DNA of 64,000 nt, from contig NC_021741.1 in assembly GCF_000422085.1 (NCBI RefSeq), positions 4,960,001 through 5,024,000 on the forward strand. Direction: 5' to 3'. The position numbers and the translations under genes were made by a program. The notes under the pieces are model-generated. The model was not told the origin of the DNA. It searched no databases and saw only the letters and a list, made by a program, of their open reading frames with translations. This DNA comes from Serratia liquefaciens ATCC 27592. Its GTDB lineage: Bacteria; Pseudomonadota; Gammaproteobacteria; Enterobacterales; Enterobacteriaceae. Below, piece after piece: positions 37,788 to 46,672 of the stretch (the stretch's first letter is position 1; each line of letters opens with the position of its first letter).

Positions 37788-38628
37788 AGCACCGCAACAG
37801 TGCGGCTTCGATAACGTGGAGCCGCACGGGTTTTTCATAAGGGCCCAGCACATCATAGTCACGCATCGCCCTGGCGATTTCAGACTCCCGCTGGTCGGTA
37901 CCCAACTGACCGGTCAGCACTAAAACCGGCGCGTCTGGGTTATCCGACGCGCGGATGGTTTCAATACAGCGATCTGCCGTTTCCTGACCGATCAACCAGT
38001 CGACCACGTAACCATCGAACAGACTTTGCTGCAGTGCCTGACAAAAGCTGCTGACGTCGTAAAATGCCACGGCATGGAAACCGCGCCCGTTTAGGTATTT
38101 GGTCAGCTCATCGGCCGCCAGATGCGAATCATCGAGCACCGCAATGCTCAAACGCTCGTCTTCGACGGCTGCGGGGCGAACCTCTATCAGTTCCACACAA
38201 TAGCGTTGCCCTTGCGGTGCATCATCCGCGCGATAAATGCCCCATTGCCCAGCCTGCTGCAGTGCGACATATTCCGCAGTCCGCCCGCCAATCAGCTCAT
38301 GGCCGATATAACCGACGCAGGCTAATTCCGCCCCGCCCACGTAAAAGATGGCATCACGTGCAATAGTTTGCGCGGAGACGTCATGTTCAGCACCGGTATC
38401 TACGATCGCAGCTGGCGTTTCCCCTAATGCCGCCGCGACGTCGTTAATCTGCTCCAGAATCCAGGGACTTTGCCCTTTCAGCTTGCGATGCGCATGCGAA
38501 AAACTCAGATCCAGAATACGGCTGAGTTCCTTGGCATGCTGCCGCTTACCAATCCCATAATGTACAAACAGTTCCCTGACCCGGTTTGCAATCGACTGTG
38601 AATCGAATTTCTGATGATTGTTATCCAT
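37777..38628 (-). CDS. HTH (BetR-like) transcriptional regulator with C-terminal receiver domain
   Basis: 283 residues with domain order reversed relative to usual response regulators. Residues 10-65 form an N-terminal HTH (RELFVHYGIGKRQHAKELSRILDLSFSHAHRKLKG). A middle part of unknown fold covers about 85-155 (IFYVGGAELACVGYIGHELIGG). The C-terminal receiver at about 158-283 has DD at 166-167, phospho-acceptor D210 in GYVVDWLIG, T in VLVLTGQLG and K in GPYEKPVRL. Start ATG 38628 has GAAGGAAAAA. Convergent and overlapping the hybrid kinase by 11 bp. It probably receives phosphate from that kinase and regulates DNA; targets unknown. Confidence 0.86.
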   Translation of the reverse strand: MDNNHQKFDSQSIANRVRELFVHYGIGKRQHAKELSRILDLSFSHAHRKLKGQSPWILEQINDVAAALGETPAAIVDTGAEHDVSAQTIARDAIFYVGGAELACVGYIGHELIGGRTAEYVALQQAGQWGIYRADDAPQGQRYCVELIEVRPAAVEDERLSIAVLDDSHLAADELTKYLNGRGFHAVAFYDVSSFCQALQQSLFDGYVVDWLIGQETADRCIETIRASDNPDAPVLVLTGQLGTDQRESEIARAMRDYDVLGPYEKPVRLHVIEAALLRCFNL

Positions 38629-38851
38629 TTTTTCCTTCGATTTTTTTTGCTGTTTTTTCAGTCGTTTTCATACTTGCCGTGCAAAAAAGCGATCTAAAAC
38701 TGGTATATGGTACAATGTATTATCTAAACATTGCTTGACATACCACATTATATAGTCAAACATGGTATCAGAAGAGACACACAGCAACACCACAATAAAA
38801 ATATAACAATAGTGAAATCGCATCACCAATAATCACAATAACACCAGGGAA
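38629..38851. promoter_or_regulatory. AT-rich control region with repeated GGTAT/ATACC motifs
   Basis: Upstream of the HTH-receiver gene. GGTAT at 38702-38706, GGTAC at 38709-38713, ATACCA at 38740-38745 and its inverted copy TGGTAT at 38763-38768 cluster within 70 bp. A -35-like TTGACA lies at 38735-38740. Such clustered half-sites look like regulator binding sites, possibly autoregulation or control of the adjacent RNA; this is inference. Confidence 0.35.
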
Positions 38852-38972
38852 AGCTCATTTCGGTTGCTGTACTGAGAGAATGTATGCAACAGACCCTCAC
38901 CGAAACTTGAGCCGTAGCGCTAATCTGTTTTACCCGCATTTGAACCGAGATCCGCAAGGGTCTCGGTTTTTT
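38852..38972 (+). ncRNA. Candidate small RNA or structured leader with rho-independent terminator
   Basis: No plus-strand gene lies upstream, yet a strong terminator is present at 38943-38972: AACCGAGA / TCTCGGTT closed by a GNRA-type GCAA loop, then TTTTTT. Just before it, AGCTCATTTCGGT (38852-38864) pairs with ACCGAAACTTGAGC (38899-38912) with a two-base bulge, and an inner TTGC / GCAA stem lies within. The 5' end is not defined. I do not recognise the family. Confidence 0.5.
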
Positions 38973-39032
38973 CTTGCCTTATTTTTACCTTAACCCTGCC
39001 GCTCCACACCGCCGCCTGCGGGGAAACCATGC

Positions 39033-39060
39033 AAAAAAATAGGGCCAGCAAGCTGGCCCT
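39033..39060 (-). terminator. Rho-independent terminator of the first autotransporter gene
   Basis: On the minus strand AGGGCCAGC / GCTGGCCCT around TT, followed by ATTTTTTT, 34 bp after the stop. Confidence 0.9.
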
Positions 39061-39093
39061 GTGGGTTTAAATTCGAAAGTGAAATGTGTTGGA

Positions 39094-42000
39094 TCAGAAC
39101 TTCCAGGTAAAACCGGCGTTAACGCTGTTGTCCTGATAGTTTTGCGACAGCAGCCCGCCGTAGCCCAGCGACAGCGTGGCGTTCTTGTTCACCGCCACTT
39201 CCGCACTGGCTTTCAGCACCGCACCGTCACGCGACGCCGACACGCTGTTCACCACGAACGGTGAGCTGCCGCCGTTGAACTTCAGCCCGGTACCGCGATC
39301 CAGATCGCCGTACTGATGCTGCCAACCCAGCTCGCTGCGCAGCGCCACCGCAGTGGTTTTGCTCGCCTGCCACTCGGTGTCCGCACGCAGCCCCAGCGTC
39401 GAGACCGTCGCGTCGGTGTGTTGTTTGTCACCGTGCAGCGCCGCCGCCCCACCGTCTTCCGCGATGCCGTTGTTCTGGAAGTTGATGTACGCCAGATTGG
39501 CGAACGGCTCCAGATTCACCCAGGCCGCTTTTATGCTGTATCCCGCTTCGGCGAACACCTGCTCGGTGCGCGCGCTGTACTTCGCGGTTTCGCGATCTGA
39601 CTGCATGCCGTAGTTCACCGAGCGTGAGGTATCGAAACGGTGCCAGGTGTAACCCCCACCGGCACGCAGCGCCAGTTCACCGAACTGTTTGCCGCCGTAC
39701 ACCGCCAGGTGGTAGTTGTCGCTGTCAGCATTCGAGCCATAACCGCCGTCCAGCGAAGTGCGGGTATAACCGGTTGCGACCCCTAACCGCCATTCATCCG
39801 CCAGCGCCGAGTCCAGCCCCACCAGCACGCCGTAGGTGGATGCCTGATAGCCCGTGGCATTGGCATCGCCCGACGCGTGGTCCCAGGCCCCCAGCAGTTG
39901 CGCCCAGGCGCCACCGTCGTCGTCAGCCTTGATGTCCGGCGAGGTCGCCAGCCCTTCCGCCTGACGCAAACGGCCGTTCAGCGCGTCGCGCAGGTAGCGG
40001 CTGTCGTTGACCTGTGCCGAAGCGATATCCGCGTGGATCTGCCCCGACAGCTGGCGGAACGCCTGCCGCGCTTCCCCCGCCGAACCGGCGTTGAGGATGC
40101 TTTCAAACACCGGATTACCCGCCGCCAGCGCATCTGCCGCCGCCGCCACCGCCCGCTCGTTCTGCGTTGCTGCCACGCTGGCGAAGCTGGTGTCATTACG
40201 GCCGACGTTAAGCGTTACCTGATTCGGCTGATAGGTCAGCCCGGTGCCCAAGAACAGGTAGTTCGGCGCCACAGAGTCAAACTGCCCGCGAACACCCTGC
40301 TGGGCGGTCAGAATGTTGTACTGCTGACCCAGCAGGCTGCGAACCTCGTTTTGCGACAGCAGGTTGCTGCTGTTTTCCAGCGATACCGTCACTTCACCGC
40401 CGCCGATCGTTGCCGATCCGTTACTTTGGATCCGATCGCTTTGGCCGTTCGCTGCCACTTCCACCGCGTAACGGGAGCCTGGTTCGAAGCTGACGTCACG
40501 AGTCACGTTCAGCGTGCCGATCGAATTGCCCGGCGCCACGGTACCGCCGCTGCGCGCGGTCAACGACCCTAGCGTACCGGAACCGCCCAGCACGCCGGCG
40601 CTTTGTACCGTCACGTCCGAAGTTACCGAACCATTTACCGCCAGCAGGCCGGTATTGACCCACGTCGGGCCGGAGTAGGTGTTGTTACCGGTCAGTACCA
40701 ACGCCCCCTGGCCCACTTTGGTCAGGCCAGCATGACCGGAAATATCGTTGGAATACACTTCAAGCGAGCAGTGGTAGTCATCGCAGACTCTGGCATGCAA
40801 CGTACCCTCATCGATGATCGCCCCCATGCCAGGAATATTGGCGACAAATTGCGACGAGCCATAAGCCACGCCCGTCGGGTCCGGAATACGAAACTCCTCG
40901 GGGATATCATCGACGGTATAGAACATGCCCGGACCGTTAATCGCCTTGCCCAGATTGATCATCCCCCAGCCATACAAGGCATCGATGCCCGGAGCCCCCA
41001 TATCGGTCGCGGTCGTTTTAAGCACATCGGCAATTTGCGCCGACGTCATGTACGGGAAACGCTGCAGCAATACGGCGACTGCGCCGGTCACGTGCGGCGT
41101 CGCCATTGAGGTACCGTTTTTATTGCCATAGTCGGAGACCAACTGGTTCGGATCTGAACCGTTGGCTACCGTGCTGTAGATTTTACTGCCCGGCGAGGAG
41201 ACGCAGAAGCTGGCGGTATAGCCGCAACGCGAAGAGAAGCTGCTGATGGTGTAAGGCACGCTGTTGGTGGAGGCGTCATCCTGCGCGACGCTGGCAACCG
41301 ACAGCCAGTTAGGCGCAATATCCGGCACAAAATAGGCCAGGCCGCTGATCACATCCGGTTGGTTGTAGTTGCCGTCGTTACCGGCGGCGAACAACACCAG
41401 AATATTTTTACGTGCCGCATCGATAGCCCCCTGATAACCCGCCCCCGCCAGGCTGCCCAGCAAGGGTTTCACCTGATCAAACTGTTCCTGCGCGTCTTTC
41501 AGCTCGAAATGCAGCGCATCGGGTTTCTTGCCATTATCCGAAAGAAAATCCGGAATGCTGACGCCCCAACTGTTGTTGATCACCCGCACGCCGTTGTTGA
41601 TCATCGCCTGCCAGCCCGCGTTGGTCACGCTGCCATCCAGCCCGAGGAACTCACCGTAGGCCGGGCCGTCATTGTCGTTATCGACGCTGATGATTTGCGA
41701 ATCAAAGGCGACGCCGTGCATGCCGGTGCCGTCACGGTTGGCACCGCTTATACCGGCAACATGGACGCCGTGGTTACTTAACTGCCCCTGTGAACCACTG
41801 TAAAAATGGAAAGTACCGTCAAAGTAAAAGCGATCGCCGGCCTTAATCCCCTCACGATGCGGATCGGTATAGGCGCGATAGCCTTCGGTGACAACGTTAG
41901 TCAGCTTGCCGTCACCGGCAAATTCCGGATGCTGGTTCACCGGGGTATCGAAGATCCCCACCTTTTGCCCTTTGCCGGTATAACCTGCCGCGTAAGCCTC

Positions 42001-42195
42001 GTCGGCATGGATAGCCCCCAACCCCCAGTTAGCATTGAATTCATTGCTGCGCCAACTGGCCGGATCGCCGCTCCTCCCCCCTTCGGTATAGGTCGCGGCC
42101 TGTGCACCACCGGCGGCCAACAACGCGCATAACAGGGCGTTCAGTTTCCATGTCGGCGCCAATGCCGGTTTGTTGTTTCCTGCAGATTGCTTCAT
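39094..42195 (-). CDS. Subtilisin-like serine protease autotransporter (SSP type), copy 1
   Basis: 1033 residues. Signal peptide to about residue 33 (LCALLAAGGAQA). Subtilase domain with catalytic D83 (VGIFDTP), H142 (LSNHGVHVAG), N273 (AAGNDG) and S363 (NGTSMATPHV). A passenger-associated repeat near residues 495-570 (LTKVGQGALVLTGNNTYSG; GTVAPGNSIGTLNV) precedes a C-terminal beta-barrel of about 270 residues ending in Phe. A type Va secreted protease related to S. marcescens SSP homologues. The 3' half is almost identical to copy 2 at the DNA level. Only 25 bp separate its start from the terminator of copy 2. Confidence 0.93.
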   Translation of the reverse strand: MKQSAGNNKPALAPTWKLNALLCALLAAGGAQAATYTEGGRSGDPASWRSNEFNANWGLGAIHADEAYAAGYTGKGQKVGIFDTPVNQHPEFAGDGKLTNVVTEGYRAYTDPHREGIKAGDRFYFDGTFHFYSGSQGQLSNHGVHVAGISGANRDGTGMHGVAFDSQIISVDNDNDGPAYGEFLGLDGSVTNAGWQAMINNGVRVINNSWGVSIPDFLSDNGKKPDALHFELKDAQEQFDQVKPLLGSLAGAGYQGAIDAARKNILVLFAAGNDGNYNQPDVISGLAYFVPDIAPNWLSVASVAQDDASTNSVPYTISSFSSRCGYTASFCVSSPGSKIYSTVANGSDPNQLVSDYGNKNGTSMATPHVTGAVAVLLQRFPYMTSAQIADVLKTTATDMGAPGIDALYGWGMINLGKAINGPGMFYTVDDIPEEFRIPDPTGVAYGSSQFVANIPGMGAIIDEGTLHARVCDDYHCSLEVYSNDISGHAGLTKVGQGALVLTGNNTYSGPTWVNTGLLAVNGSVTSDVTVQSAGVLGGSGTLGSLTARSGGTVAPGNSIGTLNVTRDVSFEPGSRYAVEVAANGQSDRIQSNGSATIGGGEVTVSLENSSNLLSQNEVRSLLGQQYNILTAQQGVRGQFDSVAPNYLFLGTGLTYQPNQVTLNVGRNDTSFASVAATQNERAVAAAADALAAGNPVFESILNAGSAGEARQAFRQLSGQIHADIASAQVNDSRYLRDALNGRLRQAEGLATSPDIKADDDGGAWAQLLGAWDHASGDANATGYQASTYGVLVGLDSALADEWRLGVATGYTRTSLDGGYGSNADSDNYHLAVYGGKQFGELALRAGGGYTWHRFDTSRSVNYGMQSDRETAKYSARTEQVFAEAGYSIKAAWVNLEPFANLAYINFQNNGIAEDGGAAALHGDKQHTDATVSTLGLRADTEWQASKTTAVALRSELGWQHQYGDLDRGTGLKFNGGSSPFVVNSVSASRDGAVLKASAEVAVNKNATLSLGYGGLLSQNYQDNSVNAGFTWKF

Positions 42196-42220
42196 TCCCT
42201 TATCCCTTGTTGTTTTTGGT

Positions 42221-42244
42221 AAAAACCGCCCCAGCGGGACGGTT
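42221..42244 (-). terminator. Rho-independent terminator between the two autotransporter genes
   Basis: Minus-strand AACCGTCCC / GGGGCGGTT (one G-U pair) around GCT, followed by TTTTT, 20 bp after the stop of copy 2 and 25 bp before the start of copy 1. Confidence 0.8.
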
Positions 42245-42264
42245 GTTCCGTTTGTTTTTTAAGA

Positions 42265-45200
42265 TCAGAAATGCCAGGTAAAACCGGCGTTAACGCTGTT
42301 GTCCTGGTAGTTTTGCGACAGCAGCCCGCCATAGCCCAGCGACAGCGTGGCGTTCTTGTTCACCGCCACTTCCGCACTGGCTTTCAGCACCGCACCGTCA
42401 CGCGACGCCGACACGCTGTTCACCACGAACGGTGAGCTGCCGCCGTTGAACTTCAGCCCGGTACCGCGATCCAGATCGCCGTACTGATGCTGCCAACCCA
42501 GCTCGCTGCGCAGCGCCACCGCAGTGGTTTTGCTCGCCTGCCACTCGGTGTCCGCACGCAGCCCCAGCGTCGAGACCGTCGCGTCGGTGTGTTGTTTGTC
42601 ACCGTGCAGCGCCGCTGCCCCACCGTCTTCCGCGATGCCGTTGTTCTGGAAGTTGATGTACGCCAGGTTGGCGAACGGCTCCAGATTCACCCAGGCCGCT
42701 TTTATGCTGTATCCCGCTTCGGCGAACACCTGCTCGGTGCGCGCACTGTACTTCGCGGTTTCGCGATCTGACTGCATGCCGTAGTTCACCGAGCGTGAGG
42801 TATCGAAACGGTGCCAGGTGTAACCCCCGCCGGCACGCAGCGCCAGTTCACCGAACTGTTTGCCGCCGTACACCGCCAGGTGGTAGTTGTCGCTGTCAGC
42901 ATCCGAGCCATAACCGCCGTCCAGCGAGGTGCGGGTATAACCGGTCGCGACCCCTAACCGCCATTCGTCCGCCAGCGGCGAGTCCAGCCCCACCAGCACG
43001 CCGTAGGTGGATGCCTGATAGCCCGTGGCGTTGGCATCGCCCGACGCGTGGTCCCAGGCCCCCAGCAGCTGCACCCAGGCGCCACCGTCGTCGTCAGCCT
43101 TGATATCCGGCGAGGTCGCCAGCCCTTCCGCCTGACGCAAACGGCCGTTCAGCGCGTCGCGCAGGTAGCGGCTGTCGTTGACCTGTGCCGAAGCGATATC
43201 CGCGTGGATCTGCCCCGACAGCTGGCGGAACGCCTGCCGCGCTTCCCCCGTCGAACCGGCGTTGAGGATGCTTTCAAACACCGGATTGCCCGCCGCCAGC
43301 GCATCTGCCGCTGCCGCCACCGCCCGCTCGTTCTGCGTTGCTGCCACGCTGGCGAAACTGGTGTCATTACGGCCGACGTTGAGCGTTACCTGATTCGGCT
43401 GGTAGGTCAGTTCGGCCCCCAGGAAGGGAGAGAAGGTAGATGTGGAGGTAAACTGCCCACTGATACCCTGCTGGGCGGTGAGAATGTTGAACTGCCGGCC
43501 GATCAGACTGCCTGCGTTGCCCTGCGAAAGCAGATTGACGTTTTTTTCTTGCAACACCGCCACCTCACCGCCGCCGATCGTTGCCGATCCGTTACTTTGG
43601 ATCCGATCGCTCTGGCCGTTCGCTGCCACTTCCACCGCGTAACGGGAGCCTGGTTCGAAGCTGACGTCACGAGTCACGTTCAGCGTGCCGATCGAATTGC
43701 CCGGCGCCACGGTACCGCCGCTACGGGCAGTTAACGACCCTAGCGTACCGGAACCGCCCAGCACGCCGGCGCTTTGCACCGTCACGTCCGAAGTCACCGA
43801 ACCATTTACCGCCAGCAGGCCTTGATTGACCAGGGTTGGCCCTGCGTAGCGGTTATTGCCGGTCAGCACCAGTGTGCCGATGCCCAATTTGGTCAGGCCG
43901 CCATGGCCGGAAATATCGTTGCTCCAGACATCCAACCCGCAATGAATATCGTCACACACACGCTCGGTAGGTTTGCCTTTGTCCAGTACTGCACCGATGC
44001 CTGGCAGATTCACCACAAATTGCTCCGGGCCGTAGGCACCGCTCACGCGGAACTCCTCCGGGATATCCTGTTCGGTGACAAACATCCCCGGGCCGTGGAT
44101 CGCTTTGCCCAAATCAATCATCCCCCAGCCGTAAAGCGCATCGATGCCCGGCGCGCCCATATCAACCGTGGTGGTCTTCAACACCGAAGCCACCTGTGCG
44201 CCGGTCATATAGGGGAAGCGTTCCATCAGCACTGCAATGCTGCCTGCCACGTGCGGTGCGGCCATTGAGGTTCCGCTGTATTTGGCATAGCCGGTGGTCA
44301 GGTTATCTACGCTGTTGCCTTCGATAATCGAGCTGTACACCTTGCTGCCCGGAGCGGAAACACAGAAGCTGGCGGTATAGCCACAGCGGGAGGAGAAGCT
44401 GCTGATGCTGTAATCACCGGTGTTATTCGGATCCTGCAGGCTGGCGACCGACAGCCAATTCGGCGCGATCTCCGGCACGAAATAGGCCAAACCGGCCATC
44501 GCGTCCGGGTTATTCAGGTTGTAATCGTTACCGGCGGCAAAGATGGTGACAATGCCGCTGCGCGCCGCATCGATCGCCCCCTGATAAGCACCACCGGCTT
44601 TAGTACCGAGGATCTGTTTGATTTGGTCGAACTGTTTCTGCGCGTCGGCAAGGGTGAAATGCGGATAGGCTGGATCCTTGCCACCCTGATCAAATTTCTC
44701 GGTAATGCCGATACCCCAGCTGTTGTTGATGATGCGCGCACCGCTGGCGATCAACGCATTCCAACCTGCCTGATATACCGCGCCATCGTTGCCGAGAATG
44801 ATGCCGTCTTCCGGCCCCGGATCCCCGTTTTCGGCACTGATGATTTGCGCGTTAAATGCCACACCGTGCATCTCGCCGCCGTCGCGGTTACCGGCGGCGA
44901 TGCCGCCTACGTGGGTCCCGTGCGAGCCGAGAGTGCCGTCGGAATCCACGCTTGGCGTGCCGTCATAGCGAAATGCATCGCCTTTCTTCACCGGGATATA
45001 GGGGTCGGTATATTCGCGAATCCCCGTCGTGACCAGGTTGATCACTTTGTCCTGACTGCCGAACTCCGGGTGTTTGGCATATACCGGCTGATCGAAAATA
45101 CCGAGCTTAACGCCTTTTCCGGTATAACCGGCGGCGTAGGCCTGATCGGCGTGGATGGCCCCCAGCCCCCATTCGGCATTAAATTCCTTACTGCGCCAAC

Positions 45201-45366
45201 TGGCGGGATCGCCCTGCTTTCCGTTCTCTACATAGGGCGCAGCCTGCGCCCCACCGATGGTTGCCAGGCAAAAAAGCATCGCGCTCCACTGGGCGCGGCT
45301 AACACCAATTTCAGGCCAGCCGAAGGCCGCCTGAACAGGCTTGACTCCTCTACGTTTATTTTCCAT
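42265..45366 (-). CDS. Subtilisin-like serine protease autotransporter (SSP type), copy 2
   Basis: 1033 residues, the same length as copy 1. Long signal peptide to about residue 42 (MLFCLATIGGAQA). Catalytic D92 (LGIFDQP), H149 (GSHGTHVGG), N280 (AAGNDY) and S367 (SGTSMAAPHV). The passenger stem and beta-barrel match copy 1 apart from a patch around residues 605-650. Secreted through its own barrel; the protease domain is distinct in sequence from copy 1, so target preferences may differ. Its promoter must be in the AT-rich stretch upstream (45367-45760). Tandem SSP homologues are known in Serratia. Confidence 0.93.
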   Translation of the reverse strand: MENKRRGVKPVQAAFGWPEIGVSRAQWSAMLFCLATIGGAQAAPYVENGKQGDPASWRSKEFNAEWGLGAIHADQAYAAGYTGKGVKLGIFDQPVYAKHPEFGSQDKVINLVTTGIREYTDPYIPVKKGDAFRYDGTPSVDSDGTLGSHGTHVGGIAAGNRDGGEMHGVAFNAQIISAENGDPGPEDGIILGNDGAVYQAGWNALIASGARIINNSWGIGITEKFDQGGKDPAYPHFTLADAQKQFDQIKQILGTKAGGAYQGAIDAARSGIVTIFAAGNDYNLNNPDAMAGLAYFVPEIAPNWLSVASLQDPNNTGDYSISSFSSRCGYTASFCVSAPGSKVYSSIIEGNSVDNLTTGYAKYSGTSMAAPHVAGSIAVLMERFPYMTGAQVASVLKTTTVDMGAPGIDALYGWGMIDLGKAIHGPGMFVTEQDIPEEFRVSGAYGPEQFVVNLPGIGAVLDKGKPTERVCDDIHCGLDVWSNDISGHGGLTKLGIGTLVLTGNNRYAGPTLVNQGLLAVNGSVTSDVTVQSAGVLGGSGTLGSLTARSGGTVAPGNSIGTLNVTRDVSFEPGSRYAVEVAANGQSDRIQSNGSATIGGGEVAVLQEKNVNLLSQGNAGSLIGRQFNILTAQQGISGQFTSTSTFSPFLGAELTYQPNQVTLNVGRNDTSFASVAATQNERAVAAAADALAAGNPVFESILNAGSTGEARQAFRQLSGQIHADIASAQVNDSRYLRDALNGRLRQAEGLATSPDIKADDDGGAWVQLLGAWDHASGDANATGYQASTYGVLVGLDSPLADEWRLGVATGYTRTSLDGGYGSDADSDNYHLAVYGGKQFGELALRAGGGYTWHRFDTSRSVNYGMQSDRETAKYSARTEQVFAEAGYSIKAAWVNLEPFANLAYINFQNNGIAEDGGAAALHGDKQHTDATVSTLGLRADTEWQASKTTAVALRSELGWQHQYGDLDRGTGLKFNGGSSPFVVNSVSASRDGAVLKASAEVAVNKNATLSLGYGGLLSQNYQDNSVNAGFTWHF

Positions 45367-45842
45367 CCCAGATACCGTCCATTGTTGTTTGCAAATGTTT
45401 TATTGGTTTTTTGTGTAACAGTTTCGTAACACCAAATAAATAAAGCACAACAATCTCAAGCGCGCCTTATGGGTCAATAAGGCAAACGCCTAACGGGGGA
45501 ACGTCATTGTTAGAAAAAAGGAAGGAAAGACATAAGGATTTTGAATGACCGAAAACGGGCGAGAAGAATGAGCCCCTCCTGGCGAGATGAAAAGCTAATT
45601 AAATGATAAATAGAAATAAATCAAATAACAAAAGCCGACAAACTCGCCTCCGTCGACCATTAAAAAAAAGCATAAAATGCGTTTATTATTTCTTTTAATT
45701 ATAAGAATTATCAATATTCACTCAGTGAAATATGCTGGTTTACACGGAGCAGACCATTGAAAATTGGATTATCATGCTAACGGTTTTTTGCTGTTCATCG
45801 CATCTTCTTCAGCCTGCGGAATAATGACTTTCGCCAGTAATG
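45367..45842. other. AT-rich intergenic region upstream of autotransporter copy 2
   Basis: No gene seen. The stretch 45590-45730 is strongly AT-rich (for example TTATTTCTTTTAATTATAAG) and probably carries the promoter and H-NS-type binding. It ends where a decayed UPF0261 fragment begins. Confidence 0.4.
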
Positions 45843-46090
45843 AATGCCTGCACAGGCGAAGTGCGCTTCATGATCCCGGGTGGCGGTGTACCCACATTGG
45901 ACGCGCCGCGGCAGCCGTTTCGGGATCCACAGGCGCTGGCCGCTTTTATCGATACGCCGGGAGCCACTGTGCGGCCCACCAGCAAAAGATGTGTTGGTAA
46001 AAACCGCTTATCATATTAATGATCCGCGTTTTGCCCAGATCGTGATCGAACAATTCCGCTCGGTTACTGGCGTGCCGAATGAGTTTCTTC
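45843..46090 (+). pseudogene. Remnant of a UPF0261 / Tm-1-like ATP-binding domain protein
   Basis: Two adjacent frames keep recognisable C-terminal UPF0261 sequence: TGEVRFMIPGGGVPTLDAP followed by QPFRDPQALAAFIDTPG in one frame, then, after a frameshift near 45990, TAYHINDPRFAQIVIEQF in another. The N-terminal two thirds of the gene are missing. It lies between the autotransporter genes and spy, suggesting a past deletion or insertion at this site. Family assignment is from memory of the conserved PGGGVS-LDAPGQPF and HINDP-F motifs. Confidence 0.65.
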
Positions 46091-46125
46091 CACGGGCCTT
46101 ATCAACGGAAAAGTTCTTTAATCCA

Positions 46126-46160
46126 AAAAAAGGGCCAGAGAATTAATCTGGCCCTTTTTA
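46126..46160. terminator. Bidirectional rho-independent terminator after spy
   Basis: AAAAAGGGCCAGA / TCTGGCCCTTTTT around GAATTAA gives U-tracts on both strands. It ends the minus-strand spy message 15 bp after its stop. Confidence 0.9.
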
Positions 46161-46174
46161 CTTACCGCATGAAA

Positions 46175-46672
46175 TTATTTCTGTTCAGTCGTCATTTTCG
46201 ACTTCATGTTATTCATGTGGTCCATCATTTTCTGTTCGCGTTTCTGATAATTCTCATTGTATTGTTTTTTCTGCTCTGGGGTCAGCAGGTTGTACATTTT
46301 ATTTTCAGCTTTGGCGCGCTCCAGCATATGCTCGGACTGAGTTTTGCTGATGGCGTCAATTTGGGCTTTCGCTTTGGCTTCATCGAAGCTGTCGGAGGCG
46401 ACCAGGCTATGCAAGGCCTGACGCTCCTCTTTCATGCCCGCACCGCGTTTCTGATGCGACTCTTTCATGATATCGCGCATTTGTTGGCGCTGCTGTTCAG
46501 TCAGGTTCAGACCGGCGAATGGCCCGCCTTTACCCTCACCTTTGTGGTGCATCATTTTCATCGGAGTGGCATCTGTCGTCGCAGGTGCCGCTGTCGTATC
46601 TGCAGCGAAAGCCATGGAAGCAGAACCCAGAGCCAGAGTAGAAGCGACAAATAAAGCGGTCAGTTTACGCAT
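46175..46672 (-). CDS. spy: Spy, ATP-independent periplasmic chaperone
   Basis: 165 residues from ATG 46672 (MRKLTALFVASTLALGSAS), with AAGGAA upstream; the frame extends 27 bp further. Signal peptide with cleavage near AFA-ADT at residue 23. The mature part is helical with two LTxxQ motifs: LNLTEQQRQQMRDIM and NLLTPEQKKQYNENY, the Spy/CpxP signature. It works as a cradle-shaped dimer that prevents aggregation in the periplasm. Controlled by Cpx and Bae in E. coli; I could not place their boxes here. Confidence 0.94.
   Translation of the reverse strand: MRKLTALFVASTLALGSASMAFAADTTAAPATTDATPMKMMHHKGEGKGGPFAGLNLTEQQRQQMRDIMKESHQKRGAGMKEERQALHSLVASDSFDEAKAKAQIDAISKTQSEHMLERAKAENKMYNLLTPEQKKQYNENYQKREQKMMDHMNNMKSKMTTEQK

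Noticed and set aside
38880..38993. Small open frame MYATDPHRNLSRS... through the RNA candidate
   Set aside because: It runs through the terminator stem and has no good ribosome binding site; the RNA structure explains the sequence better.
39877..43734. Long plus-strand open frames opposite the autotransporter genes
   Set aside because: They occur at equivalent places in both copies because the DNA is duplicated, and read as Arg/Ala/His-rich shadows of the coding strand.
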